Shown in pieces: positions 8,742-17,211 of a stretch of DNA of 64,000 bases; position 1 is the first letter of the stretch, and each line of letters opens with the position of its first letter. A program made the translations under genes and the position numbers. The DNA is from Brevibacillus daliensis. Lineage in GTDB: Bacteria > Bacillota > Bacilli > Brevibacillales > Brevibacillaceae. The notes below the pieces were generated by a model, which did no database searches, had not been told where the DNA came from, and saw only the letters and a list, made by a program, of their open reading frames with translations. The DNA lies in the NCBI RefSeq assembly GCF_021245735.1, contig NZ_JAJISB010000012.1, forward strand, positions 62,001 to 126,000. Reading direction: 5' to 3'.

Positions 8742-9121
8742 CAGCGACAGTGACGAGAAACCGATTGTTTGTCCTGCTCTTTTTGATTGTTGCGCTAGTG
8801 GTGACTTCAGGATGCACATTACAGAGAAAAATCATCGTTACGTCTGATTTTGCAAGTGAGCCCGCCACACCAAAAGTAGGAGAAGCGACCAAGCTAACAG
8901 CAAAATTGGGTGGTCTAGAGAGTTATGAAGAGGTATATGTGGATTTTGAGATGAAGATAAAGGACGAACGTAAACGTGAACTGGTGAAGGGAAAACAGAC
9001 AAGCACGGCTTTCTATGAGGGAGTGCAAACATTTTCTAAGCCAGGAACGTATCTGATAGAAGTACACGTTTACACACCTAATGACCATGATACCTTTAGA
9101 TCGGAGCTTGTGGTGGAATAA
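8738..9121 (+). CDS. YtkA-like lipoprotein of the nos operon
   Basis: 127 aa. A hydrophobic N-terminus ends in the lipobox VTSGC (Cys at residue ~27), giving a membrane-anchored extracellular protein. The remaining ~100 residues resemble a YtkA/FixH-like beta-sandwich (KVGEATKLTAKLGG..., GTYLIEVHVYTPNDHD...), a fold found near copper oxidase and copper delivery genes. The ATG overlaps the nosF stop. A role as a copper chaperone or accessory to NosDFYL is inference from position and fold. Confidence 0.7.
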   Translation: MTATVTRNRLFVLLFLIVALVVTSGCTLQRKIIVTSDFASEPATPKVGEATKLTAKLGGLESYEEVYVDFEMKIKDERKRELVKGKQTSTAFYEGVQTFSKPGTYLIEVHVYTPNDHDTFRSELVVE

Positions 9122-9127
9122 GCGTTT

Positions 9128-9161
9128 AAAAATAGCATCTGCTTGTTGGATGCTATTTTTT
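9128..9161 (+). terminator. Bidirectional terminator between the nos operon and a GNAT gene
   Basis: AAAAATAGCATC / GATGCTATTTTTT hairpin with T runs on both strands; serves the plus nos operon and probably the convergent minus gene. Confidence 0.85.
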
Positions 9162-9203
9162 GTTGCCTCATTGTATTATTTGTTTTAGCTTGTCAGCCCT
9201 TCG

Positions 9204-9698
9204 TTAAGACTCTACCAAGGAAAACTCCACTTCATCTGTGATGGCTATGCCATTTTCTTCATTAATTAACGGGATTTCCGGCTTTATTTTACGTGCTTCC
9301 GTTATAGCATTCGGGTACACGGCAGTCATTGTAAAACCCAGCTTTCGATAAAAACTCATGGCATGCCAGTTATCATTGGAAGTAATAAGCCAGATACGTT
9401 TAAGATCTAATTCTTTCGCCTTCTTGATAGCGAGCCTCACCAAATTACTACCAATCCCTTTCCCTTCCTTAAGACTGTCCAGAGAAACGATCTCCATTTG
9501 CTCATCCTTGATTTGATAAGTAAGTAATCCAATAATGTCTCTCGTATCTTTTAGGGTACAGATATAGCCTGGAAGCTGATCAATCTGGTGAATGTGACCT
9601 CTTGATACCATCTGGGAGGAGCCCCAGTTCTTAATGATTAGCTCAGTTAACGTAGGCTTATCTTCATGAATCTCACTATATTTATAAGAATGTATCAT
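9204..9698 (-). CDS. GNAT family N-acetyltransferase
   Basis: 164 aa. Contains the GNAT core: IVSLDSLKEGKGIGSNLVRLAIKKAKELDLKRIWLITSNDN and AMSFYRKLGFTMTAVYP. The acetyl-CoA loop is EGKGIGSNL (canonical Q/R-x-x-G-x-G/A). The substrate is unknown; the C-terminal segment with IPLINEENGIAITDEVEF is shared with a common, uncharacterised Firmicutes GNAT group. ATG on the minus strand at 9698 follows AGAAGGGAG. It is transcribed alone, convergent with the nos operon. Confidence 0.85.
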   Translation of the reverse strand: MIHSYKYSEIHEDKPTLTELIIKNWGSSQMVSRGHIHQIDQLPGYICTLKDTRDIIGLLTYQIKDEQMEIVSLDSLKEGKGIGSNLVRLAIKKAKELDLKRIWLITSNDNWHAMSFYRKLGFTMTAVYPNAITEARKIKPEIPLINEENGIAITDEVEFSLVES

Positions 9699-9790
9699 GA
9701 CAAAAACTCCCTTCTAAATAGGTATTTCTAGCTAAGCATATTTTCAGATAGAAAGGAAAGCATTTTGTTAAAAATGTGATTTATTTCACA

Positions 9791-9842
9791 TTGATTTTAC
9801 ATATACATTTGATATAATTACATCAGATGAAAATGATTATCA
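9791..9842 (+). promoter_or_regulatory. feo promoter with Fur box
   Basis: -35 TTGATT (9791-9796), 16-base spacer, -10 TATAAT (9813-9818). The Fur box TGAAAAT-g-ATTATCA (9828-9842) is a 7-1-7 inverted repeat with one mismatch to the consensus half-site, just downstream of the -10 where bound Fur-Fe would block transcription. Confidence 0.85.
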
Positions 9843-9884
9843 TTAGATTGATTTCAGTAGATTAATACACCGGAGTGATGAGAA

Positions 9885-10109
9885 GTGGTATTGACTGATG
9901 TGAAAAAGGGGCAGAAAGTACAAATCGTTGATATTACCAATGTAAATGCGTTAATACGCCGTCGTTTGATTGATCTGGACGTCGTGGAGGGCACGATGGT
10001 AAAAATCAAAAGAGTGTTGCCTTTTGGAGGACCATTTACTTTGGAAGCTGGTGGACAGCTCTTTGGTATACGTCGAAGAGAAGCTAAAATGATTGAGGTT
10101 TCTTATTAA
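9885..10109 (+). CDS. feoA: Ferrous iron transport protein FeoA
   Basis: 74-aa SH3-like cytosolic protein that assists FeoB in Fe(II) uptake. Typical features: an early GQKVQIVDI strand, RRRLIDLDVVEGTMVKIKRVLPFGGP and a closing LFGIRRREAKMIEV. It starts at GTG 9885 with GGAGTGATG upstream. The TAA stop shares a base with the feoB ATG. Confidence 0.93.
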   Translation: MVLTDVKKGQKVQIVDITNVNALIRRRLIDLDVVEGTMVKIKRVLPFGGPFTLEAGGQLFGIRRREAKMIEVSY

Positions 10110-12130
10110 TGAATACTGTTGCCTTAACTGGAAACCCCAACACTGGAAAAACTACTTTATTTAATCTTTTAACAGGCTCTTATGAATACGTGGGTAACTG
10201 GCCAGGAGTTACGGTTGAGAAAAAAGTGGGTCGGCTAAGAGGAATGCAGGGCTTACTCGTTGACTTGCCTGGTATCTATTCCTTGACTCCCTTATCAAAG
10301 GATGAAGGAGTCGCGACAGGATATCTGTTGGAAGAGAATCCTGATCTTTTGCTTAATATCGTGGACGCTTCACAATTAGAACGTAATCTCTACCTAACAT
10401 TACAGTTAATTGAGTATGGCAAACCTATGGTTGTTAGTCTGAACATGGTAGATGTTGCTAAGTCGAGAGGCTACGAGATTGACGCAAAAAAATTAGCGGA
10501 TAAATTGCAACTGCCAGTCTTACCGATAGTGGCAAGAACAGGTAATGGCTGTGAGAAAGTAAGAGAAGCAATCAAGCACGGAGGTGTGACACCATCTGAT
10601 TTACAAATCAACTATGGGGATATTATCGAACAAGCTATCGATAAGCTTAGTTTTGCACTTTCCTTTCAAACAGACCTTACTATGCCAAAGCGTTGGTTAG
10701 CACTACAATTCTTAGAAGGTAACGAAGTAGTTACCACTTTTTTGGAGAAGCGAATTGATATCGGTTTGCTGGATCAAATTTACCAGCAAACAGTAGAGCA
10801 GTGTAGAAAGACTGGACTTGTTAAAAATCATAGCTCATTGCAACCCTATATGAGGCAAATAAGAAGTAAAGTCATTTCAGAAATAATTGCTTCATGTCTT
10901 ACCCAAAAACATCGGGTAGAAAAGACCTGGACGGATCGAATTGATAACATTGTTACGCATAGATTGTGGGGCCTTCCGATTTTCCTGCTGTTTATGTTTT
11001 TGGCATTCAAGCTGACGTTTGAATGGGTAGGTGTACCGCTTTCAGATCTGTTAGACGGATTCCTGGGAGGTCCATTCACGGATTGGCTTCGAGTTGGTAT
11101 GGAGAGCATTAGCTTGTCTAGTTTTTTGCAAGCAGCAATATTGGACGGTGCTGTGGCAGGGGTAGGCGGAGTGCTTGTCTTTGTACCGCAGATATTCGTG
11201 TTGTTCCTGATCATTTCATTTATTGAAGACTCAGGGTATATGGCTCGTGTTGCCATGGTTATGGATAAAATCATGGAAATGATCGGGCTAAATGGGAAAT
11301 CATTTATCCCGATGATTATCGGTTTTGGTTGTAATGTTCCTGGAGTTATGGCAGCACGTTCCATCGAACAACCTAAAGAACGATTACTTACAATCATACT
11401 GACACCACTTATGTCATGCTCGGCACGATTACCGATATATAGTTTGTTCGTGGGGACGTTTTTCGCACAGAATCAGGCAATCATTGTTTTGTCCATCTAT
11501 GTACTAGGTATTGTGTTATCTCTCATTCTGGCAAAACTGTTCTCTATATTCCTGTTGCGGCATGAGAGCTCTGTGTTTTTCATAGAATTACCTCCTTATC
11601 GCATGCCACAGGGTAGAACGCTAATCCGAAGTACATGGGAAAAAGGAAAGGGATTTATCCGCAAAGCGGGTACATTCATTTTTGGTGGTTCGATTGTCAT
11701 CTGGTTCCTCAGTTATGCAGGACCGGGTGGGTTAGATGTTAGCATGAATGACAGCTTCCTCGCCATGATTGGTGGTGTGATAGCTCCTTTGTTTACACCG
11801 CTTGGATTTGGTAGCTGGGAGGCAGGAGCAGCATTACTTACTGGTTTCCTGGCGAAAGAAGTGGTTGTCTCAACAATGAATATCATCTATGCTGCACCAG
11901 ACGCATTATCTTTGCAGAGTTTGCTGGAAAGTCAGTTTACCGCATTAGGTGCCTATAGCTTCATGGTATTTGTATTGCTATATGTTCCATGTTTGGCGAC
12001 GGTTGCAGTTATACGAAAAGAAACGGGTTCAGCAAAATGGACTTGGTTCTCGGTCGTATATGGATTGGCTATTGCCTATCTGGTTTCATTCCTTATTTAT
12101 GAAGGTGGCAAGCTGCTCGGTTTTGCATAG
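10109..12130 (+). CDS. feoB: Ferrous iron transport protein FeoB
   Basis: 673-aa Fe(II) transporter. The N-terminal G domain has G1 GNPNTGKTTLF (residues 7-17), G3 DLPG and G4 NMVD, followed by a helical GDI-like segment (~165-270) and the polytopic membrane domain. The two Gate regions carry the conserved cysteines in GFGCNVPGVMAARSIE and in LTPLMSCSARLPIY. Full length for the Gram-positive family. It is translationally coupled to feoA and iron-repressed through the Fur box. Confidence 0.96.
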   Translation: MNTVALTGNPNTGKTTLFNLLTGSYEYVGNWPGVTVEKKVGRLRGMQGLLVDLPGIYSLTPLSKDEGVATGYLLEENPDLLLNIVDASQLERNLYLTLQLIEYGKPMVVSLNMVDVAKSRGYEIDAKKLADKLQLPVLPIVARTGNGCEKVREAIKHGGVTPSDLQINYGDIIEQAIDKLSFALSFQTDLTMPKRWLALQFLEGNEVVTTFLEKRIDIGLLDQIYQQTVEQCRKTGLVKNHSSLQPYMRQIRSKVISEIIASCLTQKHRVEKTWTDRIDNIVTHRLWGLPIFLLFMFLAFKLTFEWVGVPLSDLLDGFLGGPFTDWLRVGMESISLSSFLQAAILDGAVAGVGGVLVFVPQIFVLFLIISFIEDSGYMARVAMVMDKIMEMIGLNGKSFIPMIIGFGCNVPGVMAARSIEQPKERLLTIILTPLMSCSARLPIYSLFVGTFFAQNQAIIVLSIYVLGIVLSLILAKLFSIFLLRHESSVFFIELPPYRMPQGRTLIRSTWEKGKGFIRKAGTFIFGGSIVIWFLSYAGPGGLDVSMNDSFLAMIGGVIAPLFTPLGFGSWEAGAALLTGFLAKEVVVSTMNIIYAAPDALSLQSLLESQFTALGAYSFMVFVLLYVPCLATVAVIRKETGSAKWTWFSVVYGLAIAYLVSFLIYEGGKLLGFA

Positions 12131-12176
12131 TTCGCATATAGCATAATGGACGACACATAAGAATAGAGGCGAGAAC

Positions 12177-12332
12177 ATGCTAGGAATACTGTTAAATTGG
12201 CTGGTAGGCTTGCTTGTTTTCGGGTATGCCGGATGGTCTATCTATCGCTATTACAAACGAAGCAAGAAAGGCAAGTGCGCAGGATGTAGTGTAGAAAAAA
12301 GTTGTAGCTCCGGTTGCAAGCCGAAATCGTAA
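12177..12332 (+). CDS. FeoB-associated Cys-rich small membrane protein
   Basis: 51 aa (MLGILLNWLVGLLVFGYAGW then a basic patch and a Cys cluster CAGC...SCSSGC). One membrane span (~3-23) followed by a short cytosolic tail with five cysteines. This is the pattern of the FeoB-associated Cys-rich membrane proteins that often end feoAB operons and may act in place of FeoC; its role as a metal or redox sensor is not established. ATG 12177 with AGAGGCGAG upstream, 46 bases after feoB. Confidence 0.8.
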   Translation: MLGILLNWLVGLLVFGYAGWSIYRYYKRSKKGKCAGCSVEKSCSSGCKPKS

Positions 12333-12366
12333 TCATACAGAATCGAATTAAAAATTAGCAAAAATA

Positions 12367-12412
12367 AGAGCTCGAATCAACATGAGATGACATTCTTGAT
12401 TCGGGCTTTTTT
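12367..12412 (+). terminator. Intrinsic terminator of the feo operon
   Basis: AGCTCGAATCAA... paired with TTGATTCGGGCT, then six T. Confidence 0.85.
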
Positions 12413-12492
12413 GTGTGTAAAAATAATAATATAAACAATGGTATTTTTTGCCGATATATGTAAGAGAAGAAATAATTAGGGGGGACGGGGAA

Positions 12493-13584
12493 GTGGCGCA
12501 GGTATACTTGGATTACACCCTTGAAGGAAAAGTTCTGGCTGAGGACGTTTTCAATAACTTTGGAGTCCTGTTGCTGTCAAAAGGTTCAGTACTGACAACA
12601 CGGGACATCATCAAGCTAAAAAGCAGTGGTCTTCGTTATGTGGGAATTGTTGATAAGATGCCCTCTGGAAATGAAAGTATGATGAAAGAGCAATGGGAGC
12701 GTATTTCTGCAGATAAAAAGCTAGTCGCCAATTATATGGAAGCCACAGGTATGCTACGAGACATGTATGATACGGTATCGAGTCAAAACAAGATTCCAAC
12801 TGTAGAGGCATGTGTAGAAGTGTATGAGAAGGTTTGTTTAAAAGAAGTAGGTTGTAAAGAGTTATTACGATCACTTTACCTTATTGAGGGTTCAGATCAT
12901 TATACATATCGTCACTCTATTAATGTCTCTATGCTTTCTTCGACGATTGCTACTCTTCTGGGGTTACCGGATGAAGAAGTAGAAATCATTGGGTTAGCTG
13001 GGCTCATGCATGATATTGGCAAAATGAAAATCCCCGCAGAAATCATTCATAAGCCCGGTAAATTAACAGATGAAGAATTTGAAATCATGAAATTACACAC
13101 GGTCTATGGATATGACCTGATTAAAAGGGCAGGTTCATTTCCCGAGATAGTAAGAGATGTTGCCTTGTTACACCACGAGCGATTGGATGGCGGTGGTTAT
13201 CCTGAGAAGAGAAAAGGCGATGCCATTCCACTACCTTCTCAAATCGTGGCAGTAGCTGATATGTATGATGCAATATGCTCGGATCGGATTTATCGGGAGC
13301 GGACCTCTCCTTTTGAAGCTGCCAAAATTTTATGGGACGATGCTTGTTCAGGTAAGCTAAGCCCTAAAATTGTAGGTACGTTTATTTACTCCATCGTCTC
13401 GATGTATGTTGGTTCCAAAGCGTTACTTTCGAATGGTGAAAAAGTGGAAGTCGTAATGATCCACCAGGATGAACCTATGCGTCCGTTTGTCAAAAAGGAT
13501 GACGGAACTTGTATTGATTTACGATTAGTAAGAAATCTTAATCTTCAAAAACTTATTTCAGAAAAGAATCACGCAGAAGTATGA
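12493..13584 (+). CDS. HD-GYP domain c-di-GMP phosphodiesterase (predicted)
   Basis: 363 aa from GTG 12493, which follows an AGGGGGGACGGGG site; a TTG start 15 codons earlier is less likely. Residues ~1-110 form an N-terminal domain of the type found in Bacillales HD-GYP proteins (DYTLEGKVLAEDVFNNFG, LLSKGSVLTTRDI). The HD-GYP domain follows: YRHSINVSML, LMHDIGK (HD), HTVYGYDLI, HHERLDGGGYP (GYP region) and ADMYDAICSDR. Predicted to hydrolyse cyclic di-GMP; motility genes motAB lie about 4 kb downstream. All metal ligands are visible, so it is probably active. Confidence 0.9.
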   Translation: MAQVYLDYTLEGKVLAEDVFNNFGVLLLSKGSVLTTRDIIKLKSSGLRYVGIVDKMPSGNESMMKEQWERISADKKLVANYMEATGMLRDMYDTVSSQNKIPTVEACVEVYEKVCLKEVGCKELLRSLYLIEGSDHYTYRHSINVSMLSSTIATLLGLPDEEVEIIGLAGLMHDIGKMKIPAEIIHKPGKLTDEEFEIMKLHTVYGYDLIKRAGSFPEIVRDVALLHHERLDGGGYPEKRKGDAIPLPSQIVAVADMYDAICSDRIYRERTSPFEAAKILWDDACSGKLSPKIVGTFIYSIVSMYVGSKALLSNGEKVEVVMIHQDEPMRPFVKKDDGTCIDLRLVRNLNLQKLISEKNHAEV

Positions 13585-13587
13585 TCC

Positions 13588-14409
13588 TCATCCGTGATGT
13601 GGCAACAAGGGTTCATACATCATCAATGCATGATTTTCCGTAATAAACTGGTCATCGATTAAGAAGCCGTCGAAAGAGTAGAGGCGACGAAATAACTGAT
13701 TAGATCGAATATATCCTCCCCAGAATGCTGGCTCGATAAGGTGGTTTTTTTCATATATTTCATATTGATAAGAAAGCGGTTGCATGGCTCTCCATTCGCC
13801 TACCAGATGACCGTCTGTAATGGTAAGGATGAGTTGATAAGGCTGATTAGTCTCATTTTTTATCCGCAAATCCAGATAATTAAATGCACAGGTAGCACCA
13901 CTGCCAAAGGGCTGAGTACGATTTGCATCAGGAAATACATCGTAGCTGTGGCGGTATCGTTCTGTAACGGTGAGCGGTGTATGCAACGTCATCCAATAAA
14001 TCAAATTGGATAGTTGACATAGACCGCCTCCGACACCAATTTTTACTTTTCCGTAGAATAACTGCATTCCTTCTACATAACCCCTCCGCCTTGAAGGATT
14101 CTTGATAAGCCTCCAGTATGAGAAAGTCTCCCCAGGTTGAATCACAATTCCATTCAAAGCTTGCATGGCAATGCGTAGATTATGTACTTTATTATGCTGC
14201 AGCCACATGTCGACGTTTTGTAGTTGTCGTAATAGCGGTGTGCGATGTGTGAAAATCAGGGCAGGCAGCTCGCTCTCTTCTTTTTGTAATGCGAATTCAA
14301 TTTGACTAAAATACCATTCATAGTAACGTTTGAAACGATAGTATTTAGTCCCAAGCCAGATTCGCAGAGGGCTACGCTTAATCGGGCGAAGTGAAGGTGG
14401 GATCGACAC
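13588..14409 (-). CDS. VanW family protein
   Basis: 273 aa using GTG at 14409 (AAAGGAG nine bases upstream); a TTG eight codons earlier has no ribosome binding site. It carries the VanW-family core: HNLRIAMQALNGIVIQPGETFSYWRLI, RRGYVEGMQLFYGKVKIGVGGGLCQLSNLIYW and FPDANRTQPFGSGATCAFNYLDLRIKN. No signal peptide is evident and it lacks the G5/peptidoglycan-binding domains of longer family members. Named for vancomycin-resistance clusters, but the molecular function is unknown and no van genes are present. It ends 3 bases from the HD-GYP stop (convergent). Confidence 0.85.
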   Translation of the reverse strand: MSIPPSLRPIKRSPLRIWLGTKYYRFKRYYEWYFSQIEFALQKEESELPALIFTHRTPLLRQLQNVDMWLQHNKVHNLRIAMQALNGIVIQPGETFSYWRLIKNPSRRRGYVEGMQLFYGKVKIGVGGGLCQLSNLIYWMTLHTPLTVTERYRHSYDVFPDANRTQPFGSGATCAFNYLDLRIKNETNQPYQLILTITDGHLVGEWRAMQPLSYQYEIYEKNHLIEPAFWGGYIRSNQLFRRLYSFDGFLIDDQFITENHALMMYEPLLPHHG

Positions 14410-14612
14410 GATGAAGTTCTCCTTTCCGGACAAACAGTCTTATTAGATCTAACGTTTATGGAGAGGAAAAGTTACTCATCCAAATAAAAGACCCCTAATA
14501 TTTTCTTACTATTATGAACAAATTGCCTCCTTCTTTCGTATATTTTACCAAAGGAAAAAATGTTTCAGGAACCAAAAAAATTGCCTGCTTCCAACTAAGG
14601 AGGAACAAGTCG

Positions 14613-14684
14613 ATGTTGAAGGAGCGATATGAACGTTTTGTCATTGTTTTTCTGGTGGTCCTATGCTGTATCCTTGGCGTTTAA
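14613..14684 (+). CDS. Possible 23-aa hydrophobic small protein
   Basis: ATG 14613 follows a near-perfect AAGGAGG site (14598-14604). It encodes 23 residues: a charged start (MLKERYERF) then one hydrophobic segment with two Cys (VIVFLVVLCCILGV). A good terminator lies directly downstream (14705-14747), giving a complete small transcription unit in an otherwise empty 440-base gap. No homologue is recognised. Such single-span peptides can be membrane regulators or type I toxins; this is speculation. Confidence 0.4.
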   Translation: MLKERYERFVIVFLVVLCCILGV

Positions 14685-14704
14685 CTGCACGAAGGTACAA
14701 AAAA

Positions 14705-14747
14705 AGCGATTGCCACAACATGAATGGGGCAGTCGCTGGTTTATTTT
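14705..14747 (+). terminator. Intrinsic terminator after the 23-aa ORF
   Basis: AGCGATTGCC / GGCAGTCGCT stem (one G-U pair), 13-nt loop, T-rich tail. Confidence 0.7.
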
Positions 14748-14854
14748 ATTGAATTAACAAATTTCATTACATTACGAAACATTTTAGACATATAAGAGTC
14801 TCACTTACTATAGAGATAATAGCGAAGAGACCACTGGGAAGGATACTGGAGCTA

Positions 14855-17059
14855 ATGCGAAAAGGACTATTATTTTTTTCTTTATTACTTATGTTAATGC
14901 TTGTCTCCGATAAAAATTCATTTGCGAAACCATTAGCCGTTAAACTAGGCGACGATGTGTTACTTGCAAAGTATTCGCAGCTAATTGATGGGAAGCGTGT
15001 CGGACTCTTTACGAATCAGTCTGGATTAAATGGAAAAGGACAGAGTATGGTAGATGTCCTTTCGTCATATAAAAATGCAACGTTAACGACTCTTTTTGCG
15101 CCTAGATACGGTTTAGTTGGAAGTGTACCAACGGAAATATATGTGAAATCATATAATCATGAGCAATTGGGTATTCCTGTTTACGTTTTGGACGATGATA
15201 CTCAGAAGCCTACTCCTGCTATGTTAAAGAACATAGATGTACTTCTGTATGATATCCAGAGTGCGGGAACAAGCTGGGATCCTAATCTATATAGCTTCTA
15301 TGATGCAATGATGGCTGCGATGGAAAATAACAAGCCGATCATTATCCTTGATCGACCAAACCCAATTGGAGGAATTACGGTAGAGGGACCTATTCAACTT
15401 CGAGATGTGGATTCATATGGAAATATTGTAGGAGAAGTGACGAAACTTCCACATGCCCATGGGATGACAATTGGGGAATTAGCCCTTTATTTTAATCAAA
15501 AAATTGGAGCACAAGTAACAGTTGTTCCCATGGATTATTACGAACGTGGCATGATTTTTCAGGATACAGGATTAACATGGGCGCCGATTTCACCTAATCT
15601 TCCTGACATAGCCTCTGTCTTCAGCTACCCGGCTAATAGAGAAAGAATAGGAAGTGTATGGGGAAAAACGGATGCTAAGTGGATTGGTATTGAGGGAGCT
15701 AGTGGGAAGAACTATGCTGCAATGTTAAATAAGGCCGAGCTACCCGGAGCTACATTTTCCCCGGAAATACGTGATGGAAAAGAAGGCGTTACCCTGACGA
15801 TAACGGATTACCATACCTTTAATCCGGCTCGAACAGGATTGTATACCTTCATGTATGCAAAAGAGCTCACAGAGCTACATAGGGTAGAGGGGAACTTAAC
15901 TGTAGAGCAGGTAAATAGTCTCGCTCTAAACGCGAATAAACAAATACAAGAGATGGAAGAATTGTATGCCAAAGATCTGGAAACGTTCAAACAGGATCGT
16001 ATGAAGTATTTGATCTATAGTAATAAGGGAAAAGAGAATCGTGCAGCCATTGTTAGTACGGGACCAGTTGAAAAGGAACAGGTTAAAGAAAAACCTGTAG
16101 AGACTGGTAAGCCTTCACCTTCAACGCCAGAGCTGGCGCCCTTACCTACTTACCCGTTTCCAGTTCCAAAATCAGACCTAGAACCGGTGCCAACTCCCAA
16201 TCCTGCTATACCTGGCAAGGAGTCAATAACTAAGCCAGATACTACACAGACGCCTGGGATAACTGATCCAAAACCAGAACCGAAACCAGAACCAAAACCG
16301 AAACCAGAACCGAAACCAAAACCGAAACCAGAACCAAAACCAAAACCGAAACCAGAACCGACGCCAACACCAACACCTAAACCAACGCCAACACCTGCAC
16401 CTAACCAAAAAGTAGCGTATCTGACGTTTGATGACGGTCCATCTGCCATCACACCACAGATTTTGGATACTTTGAAGGAACATAATATAAAAGCTACTTT
16501 CTTCCTTTTAGGAAAAAACGTAAAAGGGAATGAAGCGATTATAAAGAGAATGGTCCAGGAAGGGCACGCTATTGGCAATCATTCTTATTCGCACAATTAC
16601 AATCAGATTTATAAGAGTCCAGAGGCTTTTTTTGCAGATTTGAAAAAAGCAGAGGATGAGATTAAGCGAGTCACGGGTCAAAAAACCCTCCTTGTTCGTT
16701 TTCCAGGTGGAAGCAATAACAATGTGAGTAAAGATGCACAAGACCCCAAACGATACAATGCGAAAAAATGGATTATGCCTGAATTGGTTAAAGGGGTGAA
16801 AGAACGCGGGTACAGCCATTTTGACTGGAATGTTAGCTCAGGGGATGCGGAATCCAAGACATACTCCGTTTCACATGTATTAAACAGGGTAAATAACGGG
16901 ATTGGCAACAAAAAAGAGATTGTCGTACTCATGCATGATGCCGGTTCAAAGGCAAATACAGCTAAGGCGCTTCCACAGATGATTGCTAATCTGAAAAAAC
17001 AGGGCTATACCTTTGCAGCACTGCAACCAACCAGTATACCTGTGCAGTTTATAAAATAA
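14855..17059 (+). CDS. Secreted DUF1343 (NamZ-like) domain fused to polysaccharide deacetylase
   Basis: 734 aa. A signal peptide ends near FAKP (residue ~25). Residues ~35-390 form a DUF1343 domain, the family of exo-beta-N-acetylmuramidase NamZ: VGLFTNQSGLN, IIILDRPNPIGG, VEGP and HGMTIGELALYFN. A Pro/Lys/Glu/Thr-rich linker (~400-517) with PEPKPKP repeats spans the wall. The C-terminal NodB domain (~520-730) has TFDDGP, NHSYSHNY, RFPGG, HFDWNVSSGD and VVLMHDA, so the zinc site and catalytic base look complete. It likely deacetylates peptidoglycan sugars. The DUF1343 part departs from the family at key motifs (PRYG in place of PEHG) and may only bind glycan. Start ATG 14855 after TGGAG. Confidence 0.85.
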   Translation: MRKGLLFFSLLLMLMLVSDKNSFAKPLAVKLGDDVLLAKYSQLIDGKRVGLFTNQSGLNGKGQSMVDVLSSYKNATLTTLFAPRYGLVGSVPTEIYVKSYNHEQLGIPVYVLDDDTQKPTPAMLKNIDVLLYDIQSAGTSWDPNLYSFYDAMMAAMENNKPIIILDRPNPIGGITVEGPIQLRDVDSYGNIVGEVTKLPHAHGMTIGELALYFNQKIGAQVTVVPMDYYERGMIFQDTGLTWAPISPNLPDIASVFSYPANRERIGSVWGKTDAKWIGIEGASGKNYAAMLNKAELPGATFSPEIRDGKEGVTLTITDYHTFNPARTGLYTFMYAKELTELHRVEGNLTVEQVNSLALNANKQIQEMEELYAKDLETFKQDRMKYLIYSNKGKENRAAIVSTGPVEKEQVKEKPVETGKPSPSTPELAPLPTYPFPVPKSDLEPVPTPNPAIPGKESITKPDTTQTPGITDPKPEPKPEPKPKPEPKPKPKPEPKPKPKPEPTPTPTPKPTPTPAPNQKVAYLTFDDGPSAITPQILDTLKEHNIKATFFLLGKNVKGNEAIIKRMVQEGHAIGNHSYSHNYNQIYKSPEAFFADLKKAEDEIKRVTGQKTLLVRFPGGSNNNVSKDAQDPKRYNAKKWIMPELVKGVKERGYSHFDWNVSSGDAESKTYSVSHVLNRVNNGIGNKKEIVVLMHDAGSKANTAKALPQMIANLKKQGYTFAALQPTSIPVQFIK

Positions 17060-17069
17060 GTAAAGTGAT

Positions 17070-17115
17070 ACCGTCAGCCAACGAGAGTGATATTTTGTTG
17101 GCTGACGGTTTTTTG
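17070..17115 (+). terminator. Intrinsic terminator after the deacetylase fusion gene
   Basis: Perfect 13-bp stem ACCGTCAGCCAAC / GTTGGCTGACGGT and a T run. Confidence 0.93.
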
Positions 17116-17211
17116 TCAGTAATCTCGTTAAGTTATACTCATAAATTCCCTCGTGTTTACCGAAATAGATTATAGAGAGTGTTTATTTTTCGGGGAATAG
17201 GAAGTGTCTTA

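Noticed and set aside
10846-11397. 183-aa minus-strand frame inside feoB
   Set aside because: Antisense of a strongly conserved feoB membrane domain, with no ribosome binding site or recognisable protein.
16150-16578. Gly/Phe-rich 142-aa minus-strand frame
   Set aside because: It is the antisense of the PEPKPKP linker of the deacetylase fusion; the low-complexity sequence explains the open frame.
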